Assembly: GCA_019096065.1 (NCBI GenBank)
Contig: JAGUCH010000004.1
Coordinates: forward strand, 682,001 to 746,000
Source of the DNA: Paracyclopina nana
Lineage: Eukaryota > Arthropoda > Copepoda > Cyclopoida > Cyclopettidae
DNA: 64,000 nt
Direction of reading: 5' to 3'
Position numbers and translations under genes: made by a program. Positions 24,421-35,939 of the stretch are shown piece after piece. Numbering within the stretch: the stretch's first letter is position 1; every line of letters starts with the position of its first letter. The notes under the pieces were generated by a model that was given only the letters and a program-made list of their open reading frames with translations, was not told where the DNA came from and did no database searches.

Positions 24421-24889
24421 TTTATGCTCCTGAACTTTCAGTACATGGGCAGTATTTAGTAGTTTGCAGAAATGGTCGGCCGTTAAAATTGACTCAGCTG
24501 CCTCAAATTTTCAGCAGAGGTCAGCAAAGTGTCAAGAATGCTGACTCTGCTCTTAGCTGAAAAAAAGCACTATTGCCACAGTGGGCCACGGAGACCCTTA
24601 ATTCTCCATTTCAGCCAAATTATGACATTCAGTTAAATAGTTGCAATGGGTTCTTGGTGATCAGAAATGACCATTCTAAATGCTCTAAATTCAATTTGAT
24701 TGATGAATTGATGATCTTTTTTTAAAAGCATCCCGAATTTGCAAAAAAATCTGTCAAAAAGTGGCTACAAGCAGTTATTGTTCCCTCAGAGCTGACAATT
24801 TTTTGTGTTGAAACCTTAAATTAGAGTTACTTTAAGTATTTTTGACTCTTTTTCATTTCAAATCAGTCAATTATCATCTCTGGGCAGAA

Positions 24890-25335
24890 TTTAGATTGTG
24901 CGCGTTTGTGGGCGTTTTGATCCATGGGCAGTATTTAGTATTTGCGCGTTTCTTCGCGATAGTGCGCGTTTGTGCGCGATTGTGGGCAGTATTTAGTATG
25001 GGCCCTTTCTTCTACAGAGTCTTTTAAGGCAATGACAAAGACAAACAAATTAGTCACTTCTCTAAGAAGCTTACATGAAATCGGAATTATTATTTTGGTG
25101 TCCAAGCACTTAGCAAAATGTAGCCTGATTCTTCAGAAGCCATCGTTAATCAAAGTGAAGCTTGGATTTTTATAATTTTATATTACTTTGGAGATTAACT
25201 TTTTTGAGAGTTTTATTTATCTAAAATCGTTTCCAATAGGAAAAATGTGCATTTAAAGAATTCAAAACGACCACTTTTCCGACCAAATGAAGTCAAAAAC
25301 GAACACTTTGGTCGTTTCCGACCACCGTTGATAAC
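24890..25335. repeat. Dispersed repeat copies related to 20.9-21.4 kb
   Basis: TGTGCGCGTTTGTG and GGGCAGTATTTAGTATG at 24895-25000 are inverted relatives of the flank of the 20-bp array. CAAAACGACCACTTTTCCGAC at 25265 matches 20985-21010 in direct orientation. ACCGTTGATAACTCTGAG at 25325 resembles the inverse of ACTCATCAACGG at 20915. The pattern suggests an old composite element bounded near 20.9 and 25.3 kb. Confidence 0.5.
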
Positions 25336-25589
25336 TCTGAGTTTTGAGAACGTTCTACTCACCAAAATCTAGCGCTCTACGTCTGGCTTTCTCGACGGTC
25401 GGAAAAATTTCCATAAAGCCACAAATATGCTGAAAATAGCCACATTTCAAGGGATTTTCAAGTTGAAATTAACCATTGTGATATGGCTTTCAGTATATGA
25501 GTGGACGAAAAATTGATTTTAATCTAATTTTGGTAGCAAAAGAGTTGAAAATCAAGTTAGTTCTTAAAAAGATTTTCAAGCATTCATTA

Positions 25590-25622
25590 ATTGGGAGCGG
25601 GCGCGCGGAGCGCGCTCGCTCC
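25590..25622. repeat. GC-rich short palindrome
   Basis: GGGAGCGGGCGCGCGGAGCGCGCTCGCTCCC-like sequence can fold on itself (GGGAGCG...CGCTCCC). It stands just ahead of the GGCACACAAT arrays. Confidence 0.5.
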
Positions 25623-25639
25623 CACAAATCATTCTGACA

Positions 25640-26530
25640 CGGTCAAAAGCGCTCCTACTAAAAGGCACACAATGCCCACAATTGGCACACAATGCCCACA
25701 ATACCCACAAGGCACACAACCGGCACACAATTACTAAAAGGCACACATTGAGTTAAAAAAATAAAAATTAAATGAATCCTAAAAGAAAGTTAGAAAGTGG
25801 TTGCCTGTTTCTAGCTTAGCAATGTTCCAAATATAAAAGTACCTTCTTAAAAATACAAGGAATCACAATTTAGCTAATATTATTTAACATTAGATAATTT
25901 GATGCAGCTTCCAAAAATGTAAACACGAAAATTTTCTGACTTTGCTTTGCACACAATGATGGCACACATTGGCACACAATGGCACACAACAGCACACAAT
26001 GGAAAGTGGTTGCCTGTTTTTAGATTAGCTGTGTGCCAAATATGAAATTAGCCTTTAAAATTATAAAGAAAAATAATTTGGCTTTTATTATTTAACCAAA
26101 AATAAAGATACTTTGGGAGAGCTTCCAAAAATGTAAACAGAATAATTTTCCGACTTTGCTTAGCTGAGATAATGCTAAAATTCGAGCAATTACCGCTAAA
26201 TCCATTGTTATTAACAACCCAAGCACATGATCGAATTAGTTTGATTTTTTACTCCTTGTGTGCTTTTTAATAATTGTGTGCCATCATGGCACACAATGGC
26301 ACACAACGGCACACAATGGCACACAATGGCACATAACGCCACACAATGGCACACAAAGGCTCACAATGGAAAGTGGTTGCCTGTGTTTAGCTTAGCTGTG
26401 TGCCAAATATGAAATTAGCCTTTAAAATTATATAGAATAATAATTCGGCTTTTATTATTTAACCAAAAATAAAGATAATTTGGGAGAGCTTCCAAAAATG
26501 TAAACAGAATAATTTTCCGACTTTGCTTAG
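25640..26530. repeat. GGCACACAAT arrays with three ~170-bp interspersed copies
   Basis: The 10-bp unit GGCACACAAT is arrayed at 25660-25750, 25955-26000 and 26285-26375. After each array comes a copy of a segment starting GGAAAGTGGTTGCCTGTTT and ending TTTTCCGACTTTGCTTAG (about 25795-25945, 26000-26165, 26367-26530). The later two copies are the most alike. This is a higher-order tandem repeat. Confidence 0.85.
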
Positions 26531-27173
26531 TCAAAAAACGTGATTTCCCATTCACAACAGTAACATAACAATAACAAACGCAAGTAGCACGCCTAGCGGA
26601 GGGAAAGTTGAAACATTTGGGATTAGGGAGTAGTCGATTCAAAATTCAGTGCTACAAGATCCCTTGATGTGAGCGTGCAGTGAATTTTGGATCTTTTACA
26701 TCGTCTAACAAGAAAAGGATAAAAAAAAGGACCGATCTTAGGGCAATTTTTGTGTGCATTAGCAATTTTTTTAGTTTCGTGTTGGCTACAAGTTTTCTAA
26801 ACTGTTAGAAATCATTAAGATCAATGGAGCCAGTTTTTTGGCACTCCAATTGAGAAGTCTGGAGATTATTTTGATTCTTCTTTTTAAATTCAGCCTCAAA
26901 AAAGTAGTACGGTTGTGTAAACCGTGAACCCTGAAATCCCAAGTATTTCTCCAGTAATGTCACTTGATGGCGTATCATTGTTATGATACTTTTGTCTATT
27001 GCTACGCCGCTGCGTTGATACTAGCTCTATTTTCACAATAGGGGGCGCTGTTTACCCTTGACGACAGGGACTATATTTGGAGCAACTGTCGCGCGTAAAA
27101 CTTGTCATGTGACTAAGGGTGGCAATTTGATTGGCTAATCGGTGGAGCCAGGCTCGAAAAATTTGGTTTCAGC

Positions 27174-27607
27174 CAGAGACTTATATAACAAGAGAAGTGC
27201 TACTGGGCGAGGCTTAATGGGGTGCGTTTGCAGATCTGCTGCACGCCGCAAAAGAGACTACAATGGAATTTTGGTCGCGGCTGCCTGAATTTGGGCTGGG
27301 GCCGACTTTTGGTTGCTAATAATTCCTTAATGAGTCAACTTAGCCAAAATAGTCCTATTTTACGAGATGCTTAATTTTGTTAGGGCTATCTTTTTTCTTT
27401 TATAAATATTTTCCCAACCATTAGGAATTAAAAGTTGTAAAACAGAGGTACCAGTTGGCGTTTTCCTTTCTGGATCAATTCAGCCCACTGACTATTTTAT
27501 TAGAACAGCTGACCCAAATGTTTTAAAAATCTCTTGTAGCACTTGGCGCGCGCTCGCGTGCAGTGAGAATGCAAGAAGTAGCACTTCTCTTTCTATATAA
27601 GTCTCTG
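27174..27607. mobile_element. hAT-like MITE, 434 bp, with 8-bp target-site duplication
   Basis: Terminal inverted repeats begin CAGAGACTTATATA and end TATATAAGTCTCTG, with GAGAAGTGCTACT continuing the match inward. GTTTCAGC flanks it on both sides (27166-27173 and 27608-27615). No transposase frame is present. The family differs from the CAGGGTG element at 13.1 kb. Confidence 0.93.
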
Positions 27608-27837
27608 GTTTCAGCTATGAAAAGCTTGGAAATTTGCGTGAGCTACACATGGTTTTATGGCTTGAAAGGGTGCAATTTAATCATTAGAATTTGTCATATT
27701 TTTTTTTTTTAGAATTAGTGCACCTAAAGCCAAAAAAGCCCATTTTTTATCGCCTATGTAGTGTAGCCATGTCAAATGTACTAGGCAAAGTTGCCGCGCT
27801 AGATGGCGCATGAAATCTAGTGACTTTACGCCTTTGG

Positions 27838-28155
27838 CTTATACAGATCTTTGTTTATTATGATCTTCTCTTCAATGGGAAACTGGTACTGAATTAAAAT
27901 ATGGATTTTTGTTAGATGCTATCTAACCACTGAACTAATGTGTGACGGGAAATGCTGAGTACTAATTTTTGGGGGGACTGGGGAGAAGTGCTTGCCCACC
28001 ATAATTACCTTGCAAAGCTACTGACTTTATAGGGGTGAATGACTCAAATAGTGCTAAACTGGCATACAGATCTTTGTTTATATTGATCTTAGCTTGAATG
28101 GGAATCTGGAACTGAATTAAAATGCGAATTTTTGTTAGATGCTATCTAAAGCCAA
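27838..28155. repeat. Direct duplication of ~90 bp
   Basis: The segment ATACAGATCTTTGTTTAT ... TTTGTTAGATGCTATCTAA occurs at about 27840-27928 and 28064-28152, some 224 bp apart. Confidence 0.7.
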
Positions 28156-28219
28156 GGCCAGGTCTACTTTCAAAAACGCCCGCTCCCTGCTGTCCACATT
28201 GTGGACGCCTAAATCTAGT

Positions 28220-28385
28220 TTAAAAAAGCTTTAATGCTTTTCTCAAAAATAGTCACAAAAGGCTACGGCCAATAGCAGAGACTTACATTTTAAAAATATC
28301 TAAATTTCCGTGGCAAGATTTGGGCCCAAAATAGCCAATTTGACTATAAATAGCCACTAGCCACACCTGGTTACCAGTCAGTATA
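28220..28385. repeat. Partial copy of the CAGGGTG MITE family
   Basis: CTATAAATAGCCACTAGCCACACCTGGTTACCAG and the preceding CAAAATAGCC motifs match the right half of the 13.1-kb element with divergence. The left end is not clear. Confidence 0.5.
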
Positions 28386-29271
28386 AAGAAACTCCATGCT
28401 AGGATAAGAACGGCATCCTGATTGGTTGGGGCAAATATGCGGGCGTGCTCTCATTAGCTGACAGATGAACAGCATAAATGGTTTCATCTTACTCTATACA
28501 AGTTGAGACTTGAGGGTTCAAATAATTAGACTCAATAAGAAAAGTAATTTCAGCTGCTTTGAAAATTTGCTTCTCGTGAATTTTTCTCTAGTGTTTTTTG
28601 GAAAAGTATACTGACGAATGTAGAACCTAAGATTATCTTCAATCTTAAACGTCCGGATTCATTATAAAAAAGGATGCAAGTCTTCGTAATTGCCTCAAAA
28701 ATTGTGGTCCGTTCCATCGAAATGGCTTTTGGCCCCACCATTTAATAGAGCTACGTGCACGCCTCAGCTTTTAAAATGGCTCTGCCGTTCTTATTTCAGC
28801 ATGGAGTTCTTTAAGTCAGTAGACTGTTTCAATCTGCTGGCAGACGGCAGCAGCGGAAAATAGTAATTCACCCGTTTTTCCCGCCACAATTTGAGCCAGG
28901 CACAGCAAAGGAGACAACAAGAGCGCCACCTGGCACTCAACACTGCGCTCGTCAAAAAAGGTAACGCGTAATCGCCGATTTGTTTTCGCCCCGACGATTT
29001 GGCGAGAAAATACCAAAGTAAACACGGGATAAATTGGGTGCATCAGCTGACGCGAATTGAACGAGGGAGGAATCGTGAGTGGAACGTTTTTGATTGCCCC
29101 TCCCTCCGGAATGTGGGTTGGGGGATATTTAAAGGGCCCGTATAAGAATGGCGTGTACTCGCCTGCCCGTGCCAGTCTAAGTTGAGACGCGAAGTCAACA
29201 ACAACAACAATAACATCCGAAGTGAATTTCTTGCAGCTTATCCCAGTTCAGAGGGCAAGAAATCCAGCAAG
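28386..29271. other. Spacer and DRAP1 upstream region
   Basis: No coding exon was recognised. A TATTTAAA at 29126-29133 and the CAACAACAACAACAATAA stretch near 29198 probably belong to the DRAP1 promoter and 5' UTR. Confidence 0.4.
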
Positions 29272-30320
29272 ATGCCCATCAAGAAGAAGAAGTATAACGC
29301 CAGATTTCCGCCGGTGAGTGCCGCTCAAGATGGCTGCTGCTGCTCCAGCTTCAACTGTGACTTTTGACGCTACTTTTTTTGCAGGCTCGCATCAAGAAGA
29401 TAATGCAGACTGACGAGGATGTGGGCAAAGTGGCCGCCGCCGTTCCAGTCATTATCTCCAGAGCCCTCGAGTTGTTTGTGGAGAATCTGCTCAAAAAAGC
29501 CAATGAAGTCACCACAGAGCGTGGCGCCCGAACGCTGACTCCAAGCCATTTGTGAGTTGACGTCAATTTCTCTGTTGACAGCCATAATAGTTTTCTTCGC
29601 TCCCCATGCAGGAAAATGTGCATCAAATCCGAGGGTCGATTTGACTTTCTCAAGGAGCTTGTTTCCTCAGTACCTGACTTGCAAGGCGATACCGATGAAC
29701 AGACAATGACAGGTCTTGATTTGTCAGTGGCAACTGACCAAAAACTGTCTCAAAGACTTCTCAAATTACCGCGGCAGCTCAGCACTCCTAAACCAAGGTA
29801 ATGTTTTTTAAAGGCAGGGCACTTCTTTTGCACTCGGACTTAATGTTGGCTTTCTTTGTTAAGAGGGCGACCACGTGCAGTGTCCGCTGATCTCGAGTCA
29901 AAGATACCAAAGAAACGAAGGAAATCCAACAAAAGACAGCCCAAGTTCGTCGATGAAGACTTCAGCAATGGGTCAGCTGATGACCTGGAAGATGACCTCA
30001 ATGAGGCCAATCATGCGATTGTGAGCAATAATGACTCCTCTGCCGTTGTGACATGCACCGTGACAACGCACATTAATAATGGGTTCAAGAATGGCCTCGG
30101 CTTCACCCTGTCCATCCCGTCCACATCTTTGACCTCGGGGCCGCTCTCCACGCTCACCTCGCCCTCCTCGTCGCCGTCGAAAAATGGCCTCGTCATAGCG
30201 GAGGATGAGGCTGGCTCTGAACCTGACAAGAAGCAACCCAAGTTGGCATTAGTCGCTCACCACGACAAGAAAGAGTTGAATAATGATGTCGTGGTGGATG
30301 AAGATTACGATGACTGTTAA
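29272..30320 (+). CDS. DRAP1: NC2-alpha (DRAP1) histone-fold corepressor
   Basis: Exons 29272-29313, 29385-29551, 29612-29797 and 29864-30320 give 283 aa. The N-terminal histone fold is almost identical to animal DRAP1: [39 protein letters not shown] and [18 protein letters not shown]. The tail is low complexity with a GRPR AT-hook-like motif, basic KKRRKSNKR and an acidic end (DEDYDDC). With DR1 (NC2-beta) it forms a dimer that clamps TBP on DNA and blocks TFIIA and TFIIB. The ATG at 29272 agrees with the conserved family start [14 protein letters not shown]. Confidence 0.97.
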
Positions 30321-30527
30321 GAAATTCAAGGCACTTCAATTAATCATCAAATTACTACTCTAGTGTGGATCTGGAATACTTCTTCAATGCTTAACTAATA
30401 TACACACACAAGCAATAATAAAAATTAACTTGCGTCCATTGATATCAGATTACACACTTAGTGCAAGGCTCACATTACGAAGCTGAAAGATAGGCTCACT
30501 TGTTATAGCGAACATTATTAGCAGTTT

Positions 30528-31784
30528 TTATTTGTTCCATGAATTCTTGTACCATTTTCGACCAGATGCGCCCAACTCTGTCCCGCTCAGAGTGTGAGTC
30601 GTTTCCTCCTCGCTGTCACCGTCTGATTCAAGTTCAATTACTTCAGGAAGCTTTTTGGCTGGTGCACTTTTACTAGCAGTCTCCATTACAGTTTCTTCTT
30701 GATCTAGATCTTCGATGGAAGGATGCAGCTCAACAATACCATCTTCCTTGGCCTCAATCACAACATCGTCATCATCATCGTGCTCGGTTAAGTCAACATC
30801 TGGCGCAGCTTCATTTGAAGCCATTTTTTCAATGTCAAGTTTGGCCGGCATGCGTTCGTTGGCCAATATGCTTTCCAGCCTTTTCATCGAGTGAGCAAGG
30901 CCAAGTGTGTCAGCGTTGGCAGGAGATTTTCTCAACTCCTCGTCCTTGTAGAGAGCATTTTTGATCAGCTCCACGGTGGACTTTGCATTTTCACCAGCCG
31001 AGTGTGTCAGCTTCAACACTAGATGCTTGTCAATCATCATCTTGCCAGCCAGATGGAGTGTACATATTTCTTTGTTGGGGTTCATTCCAAGCACCACTTT
31101 TCCATCCATGACACTTTCTTCAATGCTCGATGGATCCTTGATTGTGGTGACATTCTTACTGCTGTCATCCGGGTTGGTGAAAAAGCCGTACGTTGTGCAA
31201 ACAGGATAGTGGTTGATCGCCAGCTTGACAGGATCTTTTTCGGAGGTGGGATGTATGGTGACAACGTTGCCGTCCAATGACACATCCGGCCTCCTGAAAT
31301 GGGCCAAAGCTGACAAGCCAGCAATGCTGGCACAGTCCGTCACATTTCCTTCATGGTTCAGGACTCGAATGTCCAGTCGAATGGCCCACACTTTCTCCTC
31401 GGTGACAATGCAAAGAGACTCGGTGTCAACAGCTTTAGACTCTTTGAGGCACCTCTCAAGTTGCCTCGTGACCTCGGTGACCTCATCGTCCACACCTCCG
31501 TAAGCTTTGTTGATAAATCTTTGCGAGCACATGGGAGGAAACTCCACATGGATGAAAACCATGCCCTCGTTGGACCTCGTGGCTCGCGGCTCCATGACTG
31601 AGCAAGACACTTGCGCAGACACTCGTGTTTGGCCAAGTGAAACGACGCACGATCCAAACTCGGAGCCGAAATGAATCTCAATATTTCGTCTCTCGTCAAC
31701 ATGTCTCCCGTCCGTCCGACGTCCGCCCAAAATGGCGTCCAGGATAAAAGCTCGCTCCAAATTGGAAACTGGAGTGTCTTTCAT
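30528..31784 (-). CDS. EXOSC9: Exosome subunit RRP45/EXOSC9
   Basis: A single exon of 418 aa. The RNase PH fold is visible: RRTDGRHVDERR near residue 22, LGQTRVSAQVSCSVMEPR, and ALxxFRRPDV followed by the second half to about residue 280 (LCxLHLAGKMMID). The acidic C-terminal tail has an LPEVIELESD stretch like a SUMO-interacting motif. RRP45 is one of six ring subunits of the RNA exosome and is catalytically inert in animals. It is divergent from MRPS7 with 180 bp between start codons, and its length is close to human EXOSC9. Confidence 0.96.
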   Translation of the reverse strand: MKDTPVSNLERAFILDAILGGRRTDGRHVDERRNIEIHFGSEFGSCVVSLGQTRVSAQVSCSVMEPRATRSNEGMVFIHVEFPPMCSQRFINKAYGGVDDEVTEVTRQLERCLKESKAVDTESLCIVTEEKVWAIRLDIRVLNHEGNVTDCASIAGLSALAHFRRPDVSLDGNVVTIHPTSEKDPVKLAINHYPVCTTYGFFTNPDDSSKNVTTIKDPSSIEESVMDGKVVLGMNPNKEICTLHLAGKMMIDKHLVLKLTHSAGENAKSTVELIKNALYKDEELRKSPANADTLGLAHSMKRLESILANERMPAKLDIEKMASNEAAPDVDLTEHDDDDDVVIEAKEDGIVELHPSIEDLDQEETVMETASKSAPAKKLPEVIELESDGDSEEETTHTLSGTELGASGRKWYKNSWNK

Positions 31785-31964
31785 TTTTACCCACGTCGGT
31801 TTGTTTTCCTCCGAACTGAAATCGTGACAATTTTAACGCTCGACTAATTCGCAAAAAAATTGTCAAAAACGCCTTTTAAAACAAAGAAAAAAAAATAACA
31901 TTGTTTGGTAGCTCTGTTTGTTTACAGCTAATTTGTAAACAAAATTTCGCAGAAAATTTTTAAC
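31785..31964. promoter_or_regulatory. Bidirectional promoter region of EXOSC9 and MRPS7
   Basis: The 180 bp between two divergent start codons must hold both 5' UTRs and promoters. No TATA box is evident on either side. Confidence 0.5.
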
Positions 31965-32630
31965 ATGTTTCTGCTCAAGTTATCACCTTGGAGCCGAATG
32001 GCGGCGACGAGGCCCATGTCAATGTGGCCGGGAAACTTTACCGACCCCATTGAACACAAGGATGAAATTAGAGCTGCCAAAGAGAGTGGAGAGTATAAAA
32101 GGAAAACGCTTTTGCCCATCAAAGCTGCGAGCAAAGATGCCAACTGCTCTGTGTTCCTGCCAAAAGAAATGTTAAAGTTCCAGAAAATGATTCTGAAAGA
32201 AGGCAAAGGTTTCGTGGCCTTTGAAGAGCTTCGCCTCACCTTTCAGGCCATCAAAGACATTCAGCTGAAAAAGTACTACAAAGCCAGCGCTGAACGGAGA
32301 GAAAACATCGTCACTGACCCTGCGGAAATCCTACGGATGGCTGTCGAAAACGCAAGGCCTCTAATGGCCATTCAAAAGGTCAAAGTGGGCTCTGTTGTTT
32401 ATTCTGTGCCTGCCCCAATCACGTATGAACGATCTCTCTTCACTGCTCGCCAGTGGATTCTAAATGCAGCTCGTGATCGAGAAAGGGGCAAGTCGAGGCT
32501 TCACACTACCTTGGCTACCATTCTCATTGAGACGGCCAATAACACTGGCAGGGTGATTTCAGTCAGAAATGAGCACCACAAAACATGTGAACAAAATAGA
32601 GCAAATGCTCATTACAGAGTGTCAGCCTAA
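31965..32630 (+). CDS. MRPS7: Mitochondrial ribosomal protein uS7m
   Basis: A single exon of 221 aa. The basic N-terminus (MFLLKLSPWSRMAATRPMSM) is a mitochondrial targeting sequence. The uS7 core shows PAEILRMAVENARPLM, KVGSVVYSVPAPITYERS and ARQWILNAARDR. It binds the 3' major domain of small-subunit rRNA in the mitochondrial ribosome. An AATAAA follows the stop at about 32637. Confidence 0.95.
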   Translation: MFLLKLSPWSRMAATRPMSMWPGNFTDPIEHKDEIRAAKESGEYKRKTLLPIKAASKDANCSVFLPKEMLKFQKMILKEGKGFVAFEELRLTFQAIKDIQLKKYYKASAERRENIVTDPAEILRMAVENARPLMAIQKVKVGSVVYSVPAPITYERSLFTARQWILNAARDRERGKSRLHTTLATILIETANNTGRVISVRNEHHKTCEQNRANAHYRVSA

Positions 32631-32783
32631 ATGAAACAATAAAGACTTTTTCTTATGAGGCTGCAGACTTGGTACATTACTTCCCAAAGGAATAGCAGCA
32701 CTAAGCACAGAACTGAGTCGTACATAGTAGAGTATTTATTGATGATAAATTCTGTTACCTATTCTGGTAATAAATACTTTCCT

Positions 32784-35256
32784 TCAGGGCTTCACTTCTT
32801 GATTGACAAACGCCATAATGGACTCTTTGGTGCAACCGAAAGCTTTGCCGAAATCCTTAATGATCTCCTCCGCCAATGTGAACTTGTAGCCTTCGATGAT
32901 CTGAGCTCGGTGCTCAGGCTTGAGGGACTTGTTGGCGAGAATGTCATCCAACCGGGGGAACTTGGACCTGGCTGAATTGAAAGCGTCAATCAAATCGGGG
33001 TCAAAATAGCGCTTCTTTCCGTGCGCATTGTACAGCAAAGACTCTTGCAGCACTTTGTTCAGAGGGTCGACAACATCCTTGATTTTGCATTTCTCGGCCA
33101 ATTCCACAAGAGCTTCAACTCGCCTCGGATCGGTGTCTTCACAACCCTTCCATTTCAAAATGATGCCTTGGCTGGGAATGGTAATCACAAAGCCCTCCAC
33201 CTTTTGGCCCACCAGATCCCCGGCCATTTTTGCAAACACTTTGGTCGTTGGCAAGGTCTGCAAAATTGGCACTGTCAGCATGCCAAACCGGTTGAACAAA
33301 TGCTTCAATTCGCCATTGAGCAGAATCACGAAAAAGTCGTTCGCCTGAGCTTCCTCAGAGTGGACTGAAAACCCACGCAAGCCCAGGACTCGGATGACTT
33401 TTTGCACCTCATTGGAAGGCAGGGGTTGATTCAGAGCCAGCCCAAGGCCAAATCCATAAAACTGGCCACTCACCAAGGACCTTGACGCGTAGCCAAACTT
33501 ATCCTCTTTGGAGCTGGCTGTGCCCTTCTGCAGCCATTCCCCGAACACAGTGACGCTGAAATCCAAGTAGGGGAAAATTTGCTTGAACACCACGGCAGGA
33601 ATGTCCCTGACAGCCTTCAAAGGCTGGCCAAGAGATGCCAAGGATTCACCAGCAAATTGGGTGTCAGCAAGCTCTTTGGGGTTTGGGTTCACTAGCAAAA
33701 CTTTCCTTCTTGAACAGACAAGTCCACGTGAGGAAATGCTCAAGTTGGACCCGTCCAACTTCTCAGACACCAAGGCAATTGGGTCAGTACGGGTTAAATC
33801 TGCCATACGATCAGGACACAGGTAGACACTTGGGATTTCAGGCCATTGGTGGGGGCAAATGTCACCAGGTTTATATTTGGAGAAGTTGACTTTTTCAGCT
33901 GCAGTATTGGTGGTGGACTTGTGTATTGGCTTGCCCTTTTTGGTGGGAGGTTTCACAGCTGCGGTCGTAGGAGCAACCGGCGGTTTGGTAAGGACAAAAT
34001 CTGCAAGGTATTTATTTAGTAGCACTTTTAAAAGTACAGCAAGATTCAGGCCCCAGATGTGTATTATGATATTTGTTAGTGGTAAAATTCAACAACAAAA
34101 CTGTTAGCAGTCAAATGTGGGTTATTAAAAAATCTTATTCGATTATCAATATTTTTTGTTGGCAGTAGAGACCCCATCATTATTAACAACCTGTAAAATA
34201 TCAGAATACACACTCTGAATTTCTTTTTAAGCAGGATTTAGCAAAAAATGCTCCTACCTTCCTCAAAGGACTTTTCGCAGCGTTTCATCCATTCTTGGAT
34301 GGATGGCGGCAATTTCGGCCCTCCTTTGGCCTTTTTCATCAGGGAGTAGGCAAACCCGTCTGCAACGGTGAAAAGGCCGCACGCCAAAAACTTGGACTTT
34401 TTCAGGCTTGGCTCAATCATCGCTTTGACCGATTGCGTATAGCTGGCAATGCAAAGTTCATCCAGCAGCGATTCCACGAGAGCAGACTTGATGTCACTGC
34501 TGACCAGGGGATGATTGAACAAGTTGAATCTACGGGCAAAATAGCGCACCAAATTGACCTCTCCTTTCACCACACAAGTTGAGGTGGGCGAAGTGACAAG
34601 CTCCAAATCTTGAGCTACAAAAAAAAAGAAAGATTAAAAAAGGCAATTCAGAGTAAAGTGTGCCATACCAGCTGTCCAAATGAGAGTGATATTCAAGTCA
34701 GCCAAAGTTCTGGAGGAGCAATTTGAGGCAGGCAAAAAGTCGAGCAGAGCATTGGGAATTCCCTTGGGCAAACTCGAGTGGACATGGGAGCAAACAACAA
34801 CCTGAAGACTGCGCTGCAATTGAGCGCAAATCAAAGGCAAAGACAACGGCGCATTAGTAGGTGGGGCACGGATAACAATGTCACGCACACCCTGCAAGAA
34901 TAATTGAAATCAAGTACGGTTGACAGGCCAAGAATAGCGAAAAAGGCACCCACGTGGGTTGAAGAAGGTTCCAATGTTGTCTTCTGCTGCAAGCCATTCA
35001 CTTCCAGCTTGAGAGCTTCCAATTGATTGATAATCTTCTCTTGTCGCTCCTCAAGAGCTTTCAAAGCTTCGTCCTGCAAATAAATTAACGCGCTTGTTAT
35101 GATTGACGATATGGTTTTTAACGTGTTGCCATTTACCGAACTTTCGCTTTGTTGAGTTTCGAATTTTTGGATGCTCGGAAGTTTGTACATACAAGTTGGC
35201 AAGTCGAATTCCATGTTTGGCGGAATGATCGGTGGTAGCCGATACATCGTCGACAT
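32784..35256 (-). CDS. AIMP2: AIMP2 fused to an RNA-ligase-type nucleotidyltransferase domain
   Basis: Five exons (35256-35137, 35073-34954, 34891-34669, 34614-34258, 34000-32784) join in phase to 678 aa. Residues 1-273 are AIMP2: the DLPTCMYKLPS motif, a leucine-zipper helix (EERQEKIINQLEALK), DIVIRAPPTNAPLSL and a GST-C-like domain (FTVADGFAYSLM, IQEWMKRCEKSF). After a Pro/Lys linker (PPVAPTTAAVKPPTKKGKP) comes a covalent nucleotidyltransferase: motif I KLDGSN (lysine near 354), FGEW (near 426), EGFV (near 542) and LKWK (near 556). The last exon has no start codon before the ligase domain, and the AIMP2 exon reaches a GTAGGA donor without a stop, so fusion is the natural reading. AIMP2 scaffolds the multi-tRNA-synthetase complex. 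Intron retention would end plain AIMP2 nine residues later. Confidence 0.88.
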
Positions 35257-35939
35257 TTTGAGCGATGCCTGGTTTCTGCCTACCACGAGCGGTTACCAAG
35301 ATGATGAAATGGTGATAGGATAAAGTCCGTGAAAAGCCGTGCGTGAAAAAACTGGTAATGTTCGGTTTAGCTCCGTTATTCAAAACCGACATGTTATCGT
35401 CTACTTTCATCTTATTCGGCTTAATGCGCTCCCTTCACTTGCATTTATTCAAATTGAAAACGACTTTTTCAGGCGCCTCAACTCAATTTCAGCTCAATTT
35501 CAGTTGTAAATTCCATTTTTTTGGTAGCGTTTCATACCGATGTTTTTAAGGTATCTAAAAATAAGAGCAAGAAATTGTCATATTTTCTTGCACTTTATTG
35601 AAGAACGGCGCTTATTTTTGACTAACATTTGAAAATAGGTATAAAATGCCGGTCTGCTTTTAGTACAGTTTTGGAAGCTAATTACTTTTCTTTTTTGAGG
35701 CACATTCAGGCAAGCAAATTCAGAACAAATAGGAATCTACTTTGTTAAGTAAACTTCTCTTTGGTAAAAAATTAGGCTCCCCATAATTAATATTACAAGT
35801 CTTTTGTTTACACTGTATTGCTACTGCAAATTTCATTCTGATTTGGAATCGTAGCTGAAGTTGACTTCAATTCGATCCATCAAGAATTTGGCATAAAAAG
35901 AAGAAGCCGCTTTGTTGATTTGTGACTTTTCTCGCGAAA
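35257..35939. promoter_or_regulatory. Intergenic region between divergent AIMP2 fusion and BRD7/9
   Basis: About 680 bp with no recognised exon. It should contain the promoters of both genes; no TATA box is obvious. Confidence 0.4.

Larger units (their letters stand above)
21385..24560. mobile_element. Candidate inverted-repeat element carrying an innexin fragment
   Basis: About 65 bp at 21395-21465 (GACTCAGCATTCTTGAC, CTCTGCTGAAAATTTGA, CCTGAGTCAA) reappears inverted at 24489-24557 with roughly 80% identity by eye. Between them lie minisatellites and the 3' exons of an innexin gene. No transposase or target duplication was found, so calling it a mobile element is tentative. Confidence 0.4.

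Noticed and set aside
30961..31601. Plus-strand frames across EXOSC9
   Set aside because: They are shadows of the conserved minus-strand gene.
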